Shown: in pieces, positions 19,809-30,817 of the stretch
Layout: every line of letters begins with the position of its first letter
How positions within the stretch are numbered: the first letter of the stretch is position 1
Origin: Golubevia sp. BC0850
Taxonomy: Eukaryota; Basidiomycota; Exobasidiomycetes; Golubeviales; Golubeviaceae
Direction: 5' to 3'
Assembly: GCA_012976225.1 (NCBI GenBank)
Contig: JAAVVG010000022.1
Location: forward strand, 1-64,000
DNA: 64,000 nucleotides
The notes under the pieces: model-generated
The model's input: the letters and a program-made list of their open reading frames with translations, nothing else
Database searches by the model: none
What the model was told of the DNA's origin: nothing
Made by a program: the position numbers and the translations under genes

Positions 19809-21305
19809 TTACTCGACCTTCAAACTCTTCCCTTCATACCCCTCCCATTTTTCCAATCCATCATGAACATCCATCAATCTCCAACTTCCATAGAATTGAT
19901 GTCCAGTAGGTCTGATCAAATCCAACAGAGCCGTCGAAATTGAATCCGAGTTTGAAGAATGTTCGAGTGTTGAGGGCCAGATTGTCCATCTTTAAAAAAG
20001 AGAGATGAAACGGGGCAGAAGAAAGGGAAGGAGCAACGAGGAAGGTCAGTAAAGTGGGAAGGAGGGGAGCAGGAACTGATTTTGATTAGGTCTGAAATGA
20101 CTCACTCTTTCTTGAACTCATTCCAACTACCCATAGGACTTCCGCACACTTTACATCTTAATTTCCATTTTCTTCCAGGCATGGATTCGTAGGTTGAGAG
20201 AGAAGGAGAGAATTTTGGTTCGGTTTCGGAAGAGGAAGAACTTGAAGTTGAGGTCGAGGATTCTGAAGAAGAAGAAGAAGAGTCTGAGGAGTTTGAAGAT
20301 GGGAGAGGGTTTGAAGTTGGGTCTGAGGTTGCAGGAGGTTTAAATGATTTTGAAGAGGAATTGATGTTTGTGAGAGAAAGGGAATTGAGATGGGAGGTTT
20401 GATCTGAGAGGTGATAGGAAGGATTGAAATGCAGATATGACGATAATCAACGAGGGGGTAGATATGGATCATGATTAGTTTACAGAGCCAGAAGACTTCC
20501 GAAGGATTCGTATCCCTGGGCTGCAACTCTTGACGATTCCCAGAAGTTTCTAAGATCATCTCCCAATGAATGGTGATTTGATCTGGATTCAAAATCCCAA
20601 AGAGAAGAAGAAAGCAGTCATCATGAAGGAGATGAAAGTGAAAGGCGTCACCTCGTTTCCCAGACTTCTTCTTGACTCTTTTTCGGCTTTGCTCCAGAGA
20701 CTCCATTTTATTGAACAGATTCCAATACGCAAATCCAAGTCGAGCTACGAAGAATCGAGCCCCAAACATCCATTCTTCAAAGTGCAGGTTCATAGAATTT
20801 TCTTCTCCCCGCCTCTCTACCTTCCTTGCTAACAAAACGGTTCTGCAAAGGTAATTATTCACTCACTTTGTATCGAATCTTCTTGGCCTGAAACTTGCTT
20901 CTTTTCCTCCTCGGTTTCCTCCTCAGCTATTTGCTCCAATTCATCGCCATCTTCCAAGCTCTCGCCTTCCTCCTCTTCGCTTACATTCTCCTCCACTTCC
21001 GGAGGAGGGAACCAAGTGACACTCTCTTCCTTCCAATGAGTCGTCCAAACGAAAGGGGCTCCGTTGAATCTCTGGCATTTAGAGCAATGACAGTATGTTG
21101 AAAGGGTTAGACCTATCGGTCTGGATTGTTTGGAGTGATTAGAAGCGGAGGCTTGCCCTTGAGGCTGAGAACCTGAATTTAGTAAGTCTTGTTCTGTTGA
21201 GAGATCTAAAACGTAGGCAACTGCTGTACAGGCACAATGACCTGCAACGAAATCTAGAGCTTGAGCTTGAGCATGCGAATCTGCTTGGATTGAGGAGGTG
21301 CTCAT
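19809..21305 (-). CDS. GFA/CENP-V-fold zinc protein
   Basis: Three exons, 20867-21305, 20106-20403, 19809-19989, in phase, 305 residues. The fold is the Mss4-like zinc fold of glutathione-dependent formaldehyde-activating enzyme (GFA) relatives. Visible: GHCACTAVAYVL (Cys24, Cys26), TYCHCSKCQRFNGAPFVW (the C-x-C-x2-C zinc motif), RKWKLRCKVCGSPMGSWNEF, and a C-terminal block with FYGSWRLMDVHDGLEKWEGY. These match fungal members in which the last block follows a WxIWPSTL strand. Members are annotated as carbon-sulfur lyases, but most have no tested activity. A long acidic and Ser-rich insert (about residues 100-220) separates the two zinc halves, and it spans the 463-bp intron 1. The ATG at 21305 is preferred; an in-frame ATG at 21344 would add 13 residues. 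The gene is divergent from the Nudix gene. Confidence 0.85.
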
Positions 21306-21665
21306 CTTAATTCTTTGGTGTTGAGAGCTTCTTGCTAAGGGCAAAATTGCTAATGGGATCTTGAATTGGAATCGGAATTTGAAATCGGATTTTTAGATGA
21401 GAAAGTCGAGTTGAATTTTGCAAAGATAGAAAAAGATTCCATGGTCAATTGTCATAGTCAAGCAACAACTTTACGTAAGCAATCGGTTAGCTCGACTTCC
21501 TGATAGCCACAACTTCTTGACTCAGTATCTATGAGTTTGATTCGACTTAATTCTCTCTTCTTCAACGTTAGAATTGTCAACTTCAAGATCAATACTATTA
21601 AAGCATCAAATTTGATTCCTGTCGCCTTGGATTTAACTTTAATTTGCACCCGAAGACTGAGTACA
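21306..21665. promoter_or_regulatory. Divergent promoter region, GFA-type gene and Nudix gene
   Basis: About 360 bp between the two start codons, shared by both promoters. No TATA box. An in-frame ATG at 21531 on the plus strand would extend the Nudix protein by 45 residues, rich in Asn, Ile and Arg, and would shorten this region to about 225 bp. Confidence 0.45.
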
Positions 21666-24217
21666 ATGTCGAAACCTTCACCTTCAGGTTCTCGACCCCA
21701 CGATGCAAAGAGAGGTGAAAAGGGAACTCCAATGACTCCAATCCCTTCAGCTAGGTGAGTGCCAAGTGCCAGTACACAGAGATAGACATAGATTCCTGAA
21801 CCTCAATCCTTAGCACGGAAGAAACAATCGGGTTTTGCAAACCATGGGAAGGAGTTGCTGCATTAGAGCCAGGATGTTGGAGTTGCCTAATCGGAAAGCA
21901 GGTAGGTAGGACTAGGAAGCTCTAGCCTGCAATCAATCCACATCGTTGAGGTTCGCTCCTTCTCAGATCTCAGATACATCAGCTCCAGATCACAAGAACG
22001 AGAGATCGAAGCGATCCGAGGAGGTCAAGATAGTTGGGTTGGGGAAGAGCCGGTACTCGGTAATACGCCTAGCAAGCTGGATGAATTGGACCCACGAAGG
22101 AAGATCTGGTACTGGTACTTGTAACAAACGAAAAGAAGGAAATCACAGAGGTCCAAGAGCGATGAGGGAAAAGAGCTAACGAGAGGCCAAGATCTCTCTC
22201 GTCCCACCCGATATTTCCATCAAGAACCTTTTTGTTGAACTCACCTGTCTTCTCTCCTCTCATTAATATCCCTTTCTTATCTTTTCACAGTCTCATAGTC
22301 CTCTGTCCAATCTCCTCCTCGACTTCCCTCTCAACTCTAGTTCTCCAACGTTCGTCTCGACAAAATTCATCTTTCAGAGTGAGTTTTGTTTTCCCTCGCC
22401 TCCCATTCCCTTGACGCAATCTCTAATCCTCTTTCCCCCTTTTCAAACCTTTTGGCTTCCAACCTTCTTCCTCCAGTCGGCAGTAGTCTTCCCAGGAGGA
22501 GCCCTAGATCTTGTGAGTTTATATGAAAGCTCTTCCCACCTCGTCAATTGTCTACAACGGTCGTCCTGACTCTAATTTAATCGTTTCATCCCTCTCCCGA
22601 AGGCAGACGATCACGCAACAGGTTCCAACCCAGACACGAAAGATTTAGGGGACGGCAAATACCTAGAAGCTCTGAAACTTTGTAGTTTGAGGGAAACATT
22701 CGAGGAAACTGGGTTGTTGTTGATTCCTAGTTTGAGGGGAGATGCCAAAGGGATGAATGGAAAGAAAGAAGTCGGGGAAAAAGAAAATTGGGGTTTACCA
22801 GTTTGTAGAGCTGTTGGAGCTAAGGAATCTGGGATAGAGAAGGAGGAATGGGCTAGGATTCGAGAGGAGGTGAGTTGGGTTTGGGTTTGAACTTTTGGAA
22901 AAATTGAAGGTGAAGAAAAGGACGAAGGGGAAAGGATCTCGGGCCCGCAAAATCTGAAAACTTGAAAAGTTAACCTTCATTTCTCTTTCTTTTCCTTTAC
23001 CTCCCTTCCAAAAGGTCCACAACGACGCCTCTAAATTCGTTCCTTTCCTTTCTCAAATCACTTTCAAAATCTATCCAACTCTCAAATCTTCCTCTTCTTC
23101 TTCTCTTCCACCTCTAGCTCCAATCAATCATCATTCCGAATGGGTCACTCCAAAAGGTGTAGTCAGACCTGGTAAACGATTCGATGCTCATTTCTTCATC
23201 ACTTTGCTTGATACTCCAGATGTTATGGGAAAGATTCAAAGTAGTAATGAAGGAAAAGGACAAGGAGAAGGAGATGAAGGTCTTGGATTGAGTGCAGATG
23301 GAAGTGAGACTACAAGTCTCAGGATCGATACTGCAGAGAATCTCTGCAAGGCTGCTATGAACGATAAGATTGTTTTGTTTCCTCCCCAATTCTATGTGAG
23401 TAGTTGGGGCACCTTTGTTTTGGTTTTGGGATTTTTGAAGATGCCGTCACTGATCATGACCTTGCTGGGCCTCCTTTGGTTTTCTTTTCAGATCTTGGCG
23501 GATTTGGCTGCAACTCTTTCATCTCCTAATTCTTCAAGTACGAAGAAGATCGTTCCTCTGATCTTCAATTCTCCATCAGCTTCTCCAACTTCAACTTTCT
23601 CTTCTCCAATCATTTCCAAGATCGAAGAAGAACCACGTTTGCTTTCTAAAAAGGAAAATTACTCTTGGGATAGAAAGGATGAACCGGTCGGATTAAATTC
23701 CATCGATTCCAATTCTTCCACATCTACTTCAACTTCAACTTCAACCAAGGAAGAGCCAAAAATGTGGGTCAAACCTCCAATGTCAACTTGCGTCGAACCA
23801 AAACCTCTGCCATCTCAAGGATCAAACGTAGCTTCAGATGTAATTAAAACCGGTGAATCTGGTCAATTCGAAACCGATTTTGGTCCTGGAGGCAAGACTT
23901 CGATCTCAACAAAACAAGATGGATCAGTTGAAGCTGAAGATGAACCTTTCGTCTTCCCACTGGTTCTACCTGGTGATTGGAGAGCTAGCAAAGAACAGAA
24001 GAGAAATGCCGGGTTACCTCAAAGTGGAAGTGGAAATGAGAAATCGCTGAATCGAGTTTTCTGTTCTCCTAGAACTAAAGCTGAAGGAGGAGGATTGGTT
24101 GTTAGAGGTGCTATGAGGAAGGGGGTCGGTCAGCTGATGGATTTCAGAATGGGAATTTGTTTAGAAGAGAAGATTGAGGACGAGGATGAGGAGGAAAGTG
24201 TGAGGGCGAAACTTTAG
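21666..24217 (+). CDS. NUDT19-like Nudix hydrolase with C-terminal peroxisomal signal
   Basis: Six exons: 21666-21754, 22291-22378, 22477-22512, 22603-22869, 23015-23395, 23492-24217, in phase, 528 residues. Nudix enzymes cleave nucleoside diphosphates linked to another moiety; NUDT19 and its kin cleave CoA and acyl-CoA in peroxisomes. Seen here: strand LSTLVLQRSSRQ, then VVFPGGALDLAD, and the Nudix helix RETFEETGLL from residue 101 (R-E-x2-E-E-x-G-U). The gap between the GG and the REx2EE core is longer than in the minimal Nudix box, as in NUDT19. FITLLDTP and DAHFF follow in the second half. The protein ends EESVRAKL; AKL is a canonical type 1 peroxisomal targeting signal. Length exceeds animal NUDT19 because of Ser-rich inserts between about 340 and 450. 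Exon 4 uses the AAG at 22600-22602 as acceptor, since the nearby CAG gives the wrong frame. Confidence 0.85.
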
Positions 24218-24632
24218 GGTGGAAGAAGTTGTTGCAAGTTTGTCTGGCATCTCAGGATTTACATGTATCTACAGCAATCTCAAACGTCCTTCGATTCAAG
24301 TCCTCTGGATTGTTGTGAAAGTGCGGCTTTGAGCGAGATTTATCTCTAAGATTGCTGATCGAAGAGAGGTCGAAACTTCGATTGACTCGAGACGGGCGGA
24401 AATTTATTTTAAATAAGTGGAAAGAACGAAGGAACACAATGTAATGATCCCCAATATTTGAAGTCGATAGCTCTCCATCCCAACCCTGAATCCGGAGGCC
24501 TGAGAAGTTCAAACAAAGTGATCGTAGAAAGAGAGAGAGAGGGCAAGGAATCGATATCTGTCTTTGAAGTTTCGAGCCCAATCAAACCTCAAAGAGGTAT
24601 AGTGTTGACTCACCCTCAATCCTCTTCTCTTT
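24218..24632. other. Convergent intergenic region
   Basis: Between the stop of the Nudix gene and the last clear frame of the F-box gene on the other strand. No gene or repeat recognised; probably 3' UTRs. Confidence 0.45.
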
Positions 24633-26838
24633 CTATGAATGCCTGGCTATCCCGAAGCCAACCAAGAACGGAACATTTCCTTCTAAAGGAATGTTGGTGA
24701 TGAAGGATGGCTCCTCACATCGCTTGGAATCTTCAAGATACGGCTCTCCTTCCGGCTCCTCATCATCCCAGTCGTGACTGAGATCTTGATTCCTAGCGGC
24801 TTCGACCACTTGCTCGAAAGAGAGACCGTGGTAGACAGCTCTTCTTGCACTGATCATGTGGGCAAGGTCGATGGATTGAATGAAAGGTGGACCATCGGTA
24901 GAACCTCTTCTTCCCGCTTCTATTCTCAGAAGATGAAGGCCGGAGAGAGGTATCTTCTTTCTGTAGCCTGCTTCTGTGCTTTCCTCTTAGGTCGGAGTGA
25001 GGAGACGTAAGAGTCGTTGGCAGAAGCCGTCACTTGAACCTTCCTCGGGAACGATGAGACTCAAACTTTGAAGTCGACCCCAGTCTTGGATTGATTCGAT
25101 CGGTGAAACCGCATCTTCGCTGCCAGCGACAACGTCTCGGGAAGCTGAAAGAGCGAGATCTGGGGGAGCGTATCTTGAATCCATCGAAGAGAGTGAATTG
25201 AAGACTTGATCATCCTTTTCCCCGAGCTCCATGAGTTGTAGAAGTCCCAATTTAGGCGTCAGAAAATTCTCAAAAAACGGACTTGAAATAGTGATCGTTG
25301 TGAGGTAGTGATACCTTCGGTATCGATTTATCCGGGCTTCTGACTCCGAACGAGTTGGAGCGGTGGAGACTAACAGCCTTGAGCGTGGTGATGAAGTCGG
25401 AACGAGTCGAACGAGATTGGGAAGAAACATCGGTGGCATCAATCTTGAAGAATTCCGAGAAGATCTTCATTGCATTCCAAGTGGAAGTCTACAGCTTTGA
25501 AGACCAGCGTATCCAGTCTTGCCCTCCAAGACGTAGCAAACTGAACTGTACTACTGAGGTATGAATAGGGTCTTGGAGATGGCAACGCATTTTCGAGACC
25601 CACTCTCGTGATTTCCAGCACCTTCAACGAGTGACAATCCTCACCAACCACTCCGACCAGCATCTCCTCCAGATCTCCTTGGTGCGCTACTGAAAGCGTT
25701 TCCAAGGTCTCGAAAGATTGCCTGATGGACTCCCCGAGTTCGACTTTTGGGTCGGAAGAAAGTTCGTCTTTCACTTTGAGCTTGATGCTTTGGATCTCTG
25801 AGTTCTTTGATTTGCCGTTGAAGAGTTCCAGCCCTTCACAAATTTGCTCCCCTTTTCCGTCCATTTCGAAATTGTGGAAGAGTTCGGTACACCCTTGGAT
25901 AGCTTCTGACCAGCTTCTGGACACTCTCGTCGAGCTGATAAGTAGCGAGGAGTCTACGTGGGAGAAGATTCGTAGGAAGATGTCTGGAGACATTCTGCCG
26001 AAGCGACTGGCTAGCTCCTCCTTTGCTAGAGATTCTGCTTTGATTCTGAAGTTCTCGAACGTCCTCTCCAGCACATCTGACTTCTCGATTTCGTCATTCT
26101 CCCAGTAGCAAGCCTCTGACTTGTTCAGATGATGAAGAGCCACCCCTAGATAGGCGGCGAACGCCGCTCTGAAGTGTCTGTGGAATGAATTGAAAAGGAG
26201 AGAATAGGAAAAGATCAGCCAAAAGAAAGTGATGAAATGTTATTCAATCTTCAAAGGTATGCTCTCATCGACTCACCTGAAGACTTTCCTCCTTCTCCAA
26301 CACTCTCTCCAAGTCTTACACAGCTCCAAGGGCATCATCATTTCTTTGAAGAGATTTGCTTCTCATGATGACTCGGACTGGGAGGCAGCTCTCTTGTTGT
26401 AGTTCAAAAGAAGATTTTGAAAGCCGTGATTCTGATTTCATCGTCGTTGGAGAGGGGGCTAGCATCGAACCTGTGCAGCTCAATCTTCTCTCCTCGGCCT
26501 GAGGATCTTCCAGCAGGCTCAAAGAGATAATCCTAAGCTAGATATGATCACTGCTTCAACTAGACTTTCACTAGAGCTGCTAAACCTGACTGTATGCCAA
26601 GCTATTCGGCCTATCTCTTCGAAAGCAGACTCCTTCCTTTCTCTCCATTTCATCTCCTGGTATTCCTGACCCTTTCCTTCGGGCTCACCTGCGTACATGT
26701 CTCTCCTGCGCTCCTGAAATCAAGTCTATCCAAAGCATCCTGAGCTGCTTGAACTCTGCGGGCGTATTGCTGTTCAGAGGTGCGTTTGCTGGCTGAGGCT
26801 GATTCTGAATCCAAATCTTGGCTGTCTCTCTTGACCAT
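24633..26838 (-). CDS. F-box/LRR-type protein, exon model uncertain
   Basis: Minus-strand coding segments are clear, but the joins are not all settled. A first exon 26689-26838 (50 residues, MVKRDSQDLDSESAS) ends at a GTGAGC donor. A segment ending at 26277 (CKTWRECWRRRKVF) joins in phase to 26179 and below (HFRAAFAAYLGVALHHLN), which runs into an F-box, MSPDIFLRIFSHVDSSLL with TRVSRSW, at about 25960-26010. Downstream are LRR-like strands (LDTLVFKAV, TTLKAVSLHRS, LQSLSLIVPEE, LHLLRIEAG). F-box proteins bind Skp1 and select substrates for SCF ubiquitin ligases. A TAA at 24987-24989 interrupts one frame; a 54-bp GT-AG intron (GTTCAAG to CCTAAG) would skip it in phase, otherwise it is a nonsense change. 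A second join near 25480 needs a roughly 49-bp intron. The gene may be active or recently dead. Confidence 0.6.
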
Positions 26839-27224
26839 CTCGATGGATTGGAAGATGGGATGAACAGGATCAGTTCTCCTTGTGTTCAGCCAAAATCCAA
26901 GACTGAAGACTGAGAGAGGAAGGTAGAAGTGAAAGGTTGTTAGGGATCGTGCTTAGAACGATGAGCATCTCTTATCAAAAAGATTGCCAGCCAATCAGCC
27001 ATCAACATCAAACCGATCATCATCTTCATCTTAATAATTCACATCATCAATCTTAACGATTCCAATTTCATCCATTCAACAGATCATCAATAGAGAGCCT
27101 GCAGATCGATTCATCTTTAGTAGGGAGAGATTAGAGCAGACACCAATCAGCCTGCGGGACCTACCTGTTACCTCCAAGCAATCTCAAATCTCTTAAGCTT
27201 ATTCTACCTCCAGTAATCTATAAG
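26839..27224. other. Divergent intergenic region
   Basis: 386 bp between the F-box gene (minus) and the coiled-coil gene (plus). ATCA-rich stretch at 27000-27090. No TATA box or other element recognised. Confidence 0.4.
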
Positions 27225-29531
27225 ATGGTCTCTGAATCTGTTCCTAATTCATTACCATCGCCTCTACCGACTGATCCAGAGACTCTAAAGTCTCTACTCA
27301 TCACAAGCCATGAGCTATCCACTTCCAGATTCCACGAAATTCAAACTCTACAAACCGAACTTTCATCCATTCAAGCCTCTCATTCTAATCTAGTAACCAA
27401 ATCATCAAAATGGGAAGATGAACTTCAATCCTTAAAGACCAAAATCCCAGTCTTAGAGAGAGAAATCAAATCAGAGAGGAGCAAAAGAGAGGAAGAGGAG
27501 AATAGGGTCAAAGATTTAAGATTGACAAGTGAAGAGAGTAGGAGAGCTATCATGAGATTACAAGTTGAAATTAAGGAGAGTAAAGTCAAGGTTCAACAGG
27601 ATAAAGAGAAAGAGAAGGAGAAGTTGAATCATAGAAGGAGTTTAGGCCCAGGTGCTTTGGCAGGTTGGAACCCTCCAAACAGCAATAGGGAGACTGAAGA
27701 ATCAGCTGCTGAAGCTAGGGAATTGAAGAAGAGCAAGAGAGCTTCTTTGGCTTTTGGTCCTAATGCTGGAGTAGTGGGAGGAAGTGGGTTCATCAATCCT
27801 AGATCTAGTGTGGGAGGAGCAAGCTCGATAGGTGGTCATAGGAGGACAGCAAGTGGCAGTGTGAACAATCGAAGCTCAGTGATTTACAACAACGATTCTG
27901 GAAGTGAATCAGAGATGGCCAACAATTGTTCGAGTACTATCGGTAGATCAACAGGAGGTGGGTTGAGGGGGTTGCGCTTATCTGGTGCTCCTTCTATGCA
28001 ATCTTCTAACAAGGAGGACTCTTCTTCTATCGATCAAGCTTCAAGAAGGGATTCAACAGCAAGTACCAATTCCGCTATCTCTCCAAGATCTGCGAATTCA
28101 GATTTACCAGCATCCAATGAAGTCGCAAGTGATGGAATAGCATTAACTGAAGCTGCTTTGAATCGTTCTACTACCCTCTCTTCAAGAATTAGAAATGGTT
28201 CAAATGGTCCTCGTAGAAGTCAGAGTAATGGTGAAGTCATGGAAGGTTTACCGAGTATCACTTCTGGTTTATCGGTTCCCGGAACAAGTTCTTCTACTCT
28301 GGGAATCTTAAATGGATTTGGTAGAGGTGGGAATTTATCTGCAAGTCCTACTCCTTCTCAATCTGCTTTGTCTTCAATGGGTTCTCCTATCATGGAGGAA
28401 TCGCCTTCTCAAGACTACGTCGATGAATTCGAAACCAGTTCTCAATTCGCTAGATCGACTCAAGATTCGGAATTCGAGGAAGGTCCAAAGACTGCTACTC
28501 TTCTGAATACAAGTACTGCAAGCAATAACAACTACTCAAATCTTAGGAATCAAGCTCAGTTGAAATCGAAAGAGGCGGAAATCGAAAGGTTGAGGTTGGA
28601 AATGAGTCAGTTGAGGAAGCAACTGGAGGAAGCCAAGGAAGGTAGAATGGCAAGTGAGACTTGTTTGAAGGTTTTGAGAGAATTCATTTCGGGTCATGAT
28701 GAACAGCAGAGTAGCAAAGGAACCGATGGAGAAGGTCCTGAAAGTCCTGGAATTCAATTGTTGAAGAACATGAAGTTACCTCCTTTACCAACTGATAAGG
28801 AAACGACGGCGAACGGAAACAAGAATTCGAATCCGACTGGAATCGAAAGGAAGGAGACAGCAGGGTGGGGAATCAAGCTACCTGCTTTCATTGGAAAGAA
28901 GTTAGAAGGTTCCGACGCTGAAAGCGGGAGTGAAGTCAATGGATCAAATGATTCTTCAGTAGACAAGAGAACTTCAATCAGTGCAACTCCAAATGCCAAT
29001 GTCGCTTCTTCAACTCTAGGGAATCTAGGAAATCTATGGAATCGAAATTCTCAAATCTTATCTTCTCCTCAAATCAGTCGAAATCAACAGCGAGATAGCA
29101 ACTTATCTGAATTGCCTTCAAGTTTGAATTCTCCTCCTTTAACTCATTCCAACGAGACCAGTCAAGATACCCCAACCACCAATACTTTCGGTAAAGGTCT
29201 TGGCTCTTGGTTCACCAAAAAACCTAACTCTGAACTTTCAACTTCTCCAACTAAGTCCATGCACTCTCAAGACGGTTTAACTTCTCCAACAAGTCTCAAG
29301 CCTTCTTTACCTCCGAGGAAATCTTCAACTTTCTCTGCCAGCAGTCAGTCGAAGGAGGATGAAGGTTTGAAAGATCATCCTGCTTTTAGATTAGATGAAG
29401 ACAAAGGTTTAGGGATTGGAATGAATGGTAAAGGGAAAGATATTCAACCGAATGAAAGAGCTAGGAAAGCTATGAGCAGAACTGTCAGTGTGGAAGAGGA
29501 TGGAGGCTTCGTTCCTCCAAGTTTTGATTAA
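27225..29531 (+). CDS. Large Ser/Asn-rich coiled-coil protein
   Basis: Single exon, 768 residues. Two coiled coils are evident: residues about 18-140, with heptads such as LQTELSSIQASHSNL and then a basic-acidic stretch KEKEKEKL, and about 445-490 (EAEIERLRLEMSQLRKQLEE). Between and after them are long Ser/Asn/Thr-rich stretches typical of disorder. Short blocks look conserved in type: SKRASLAFGPNAG with HRRTASGS after it, the second-coil tail CLKVLREFI, MKLPPLPTD and AGWGIKLP. Fungal proteins with two coils plus such blocks are known to me only as uncharacterised, and no catalytic domain is visible. The ATG at 27225 is the first in frame. Absence of introns contrasts with most neighbours. 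A scaffold or trafficking adaptor is only a guess. Confidence 0.75.
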   Translation: MVSESVPNSLPSPLPTDPETLKSLLITSHELSTSRFHEIQTLQTELSSIQASHSNLVTKSSKWEDELQSLKTKIPVLEREIKSERSKREEEENRVKDLRLTSEESRRAIMRLQVEIKESKVKVQQDKEKEKEKLNHRRSLGPGALAGWNPPNSNRETEESAAEARELKKSKRASLAFGPNAGVVGGSGFINPRSSVGGASSIGGHRRTASGSVNNRSSVIYNNDSGSESEMANNCSSTIGRSTGGGLRGLRLSGAPSMQSSNKEDSSSIDQASRRDSTASTNSAISPRSANSDLPASNEVASDGIALTEAALNRSTTLSSRIRNGSNGPRRSQSNGEVMEGLPSITSGLSVPGTSSSTLGILNGFGRGGNLSASPTPSQSALSSMGSPIMEESPSQDYVDEFETSSQFARSTQDSEFEEGPKTATLLNTSTASNNNYSNLRNQAQLKSKEAEIERLRLEMSQLRKQLEEAKEGRMASETCLKVLREFISGHDEQQSSKGTDGEGPESPGIQLLKNMKLPPLPTDKETTANGNKNSNPTGIERKETAGWGIKLPAFIGKKLEGSDAESGSEVNGSNDSSVDKRTSISATPNANVASSTLGNLGNLWNRNSQILSSPQISRNQQRDSNLSELPSSLNSPPLTHSNETSQDTPTTNTFGKGLGSWFTKKPNSELSTSPTKSMHSQDGLTSPTSLKPSLPPRKSSTFSASSQSKEDEGLKDHPAFRLDEDKGLGIGMNGKGKDIQPNERARKAMSRTVSVEEDGGFVPPSFD

Positions 29532-29939
29532 CAAAGTTAGATCATAGGAGATTTCCAGAGTGGGTGGAGTCGGTGGATTTTGTTCTTCCTCGTTTTGTAT
29601 TTTGCTATTTCTTCTGTACCACTACACGTTTTCAGTGACCTTCTCCAAATCCTTTCTCCTTGATCACCGCCTCCCTAAACCTTAGAAATTTCTTTGTCCC
29701 TCCCTCTCTATCTCGTTCTTTCATCTCATCTTATCTCTCGTCTACCTCCCTCGCTCACTCATCTCATCCTTTCATCTCTCATCATGTATTTTCCCCCACT
29801 CTCAATTTCCCTCTCCTCCCTTTCTACTTCGAAACCCTTTCCCTCTTTTCTTTGCTCTTTTCTCTCTTCCTCCTACTTCTAGACTTACTTCATATCTGTT
29901 TCTGAAACGACTTTTGATGACTTGCAAATTTTTCGAAGT

Positions 29940-30200
29940 TGTGAACCGGGGCCAGCTTGAGTTGAAACTCGAGCCCAATTCTTCAGTCGGAGTGGGTGAG
30001 AGGTTGAAGATATTGCTCAGAATGTTTGCTTGAGGTCTCGAAGGAATTCTGAAGTTTGCCGAAGGGGGCAAAGAAATCGATCTGTGGTGAGCGAGGCGCA
30101 AAAGTGAAGACAAAAGGAGAGAAACAGGTCCATCCCATCTTCAACCGGGTTTAATAGCTTCGATCTGCTTTCGATGTGCATCTTAAGTACACCTATCACA
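29940..30200 (-). pseudogene. Tail fragment related to the VPFD/HLRID family 3' end
   Basis: Read on the minus strand, the stretch around 30050-30115 (CTCCTTTTGTCTTCACTTTT, then GCGCCTCGCTCAC, GATCGATTTCT, GGCAAACTTCAG) closely matches the plus-strand tail of dead copy A at about 18725-18800, and more weakly the matching part of dead copy B at about 61500-61600. Only the tail is present; the coding core is not recognisable here. It is a third relic of the same family. Confidence 0.5.
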
Positions 30201-30686
30201 GGTTACTTCTGGTCATTATTGTCAAACTTATAGGAAAGAAGATAGGCTTCCAAGACACGGTCTTTATCAAAACGTCTTCCAGAAGTTTGAAAATCTCTAC
30301 TTGATGGCTTCATTTGAATTGAGTTCTTTCAAAGGTATTTTTGAATTCTGACTCACCCTTTTTCCTTTAATTTGTTCCCAACTTCTGTTGATGTTGGTTC
30401 ATGGTCAGAAAAAAATCAGTCTTCAGTCCGAACCACCAATAGCACCGGATGCAGTTCCAACTCCTTCTTCAACTGGACCCTCTTTCCTCCCCGTTTCTTT
30501 CAAGTTTCAAGACCCCCAGTTCTCTATCATGTCAACACTCATCAAGGGGACCCCACTTTGGATGGAGAGGGAGGGGAATCGAAGTTAGGCGGATCGTGGC
30601 CTTACACGTGGGGGATGTCTCACTCTCTCCCCCCTCCCCTCTTTTTTCCGAACCCTCTTCTCCCCTCCTCTTCTTTTGCGAAGTGA

Positions 30687-30695
30687 GATAAAAGG
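30687..30695 (+). promoter_or_regulatory. TATA-like element of the expansin-like gene
   Basis: GATAAAAGG lies about 125 bp upstream of the ATG, just after a pyrimidine-rich block. A weak-to-fair TATA match; position is right for a strongly regulated secreted-protein gene. Confidence 0.4.
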
Positions 30696-30817
30696 ACAGC
30701 AATCTTCTGAACCAAATCCTATTCCCTCATCCAAAGCAACTACTAGCTCTTCTCACTTCAAGCTCACCACTCCAACTTCTCCTACTCACTTCACCCACTC
30801 ACTCTTCAACTTCAAAG

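Larger units (their letters stand above)
29532..30817. other. Intergenic with a family-tail fragment
   Basis: Mostly CT-rich. From 29,690 to 29,880 is a strongly pyrimidine-rich tract on the plus strand. The segment 29940-30200 is a separate entry (tail fragment). From 30370 to 30817 lies the presumed promoter and 5' UTR of the expansin-like gene, with a pyrimidine block near 30,620-30,670. Confidence 0.45.
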
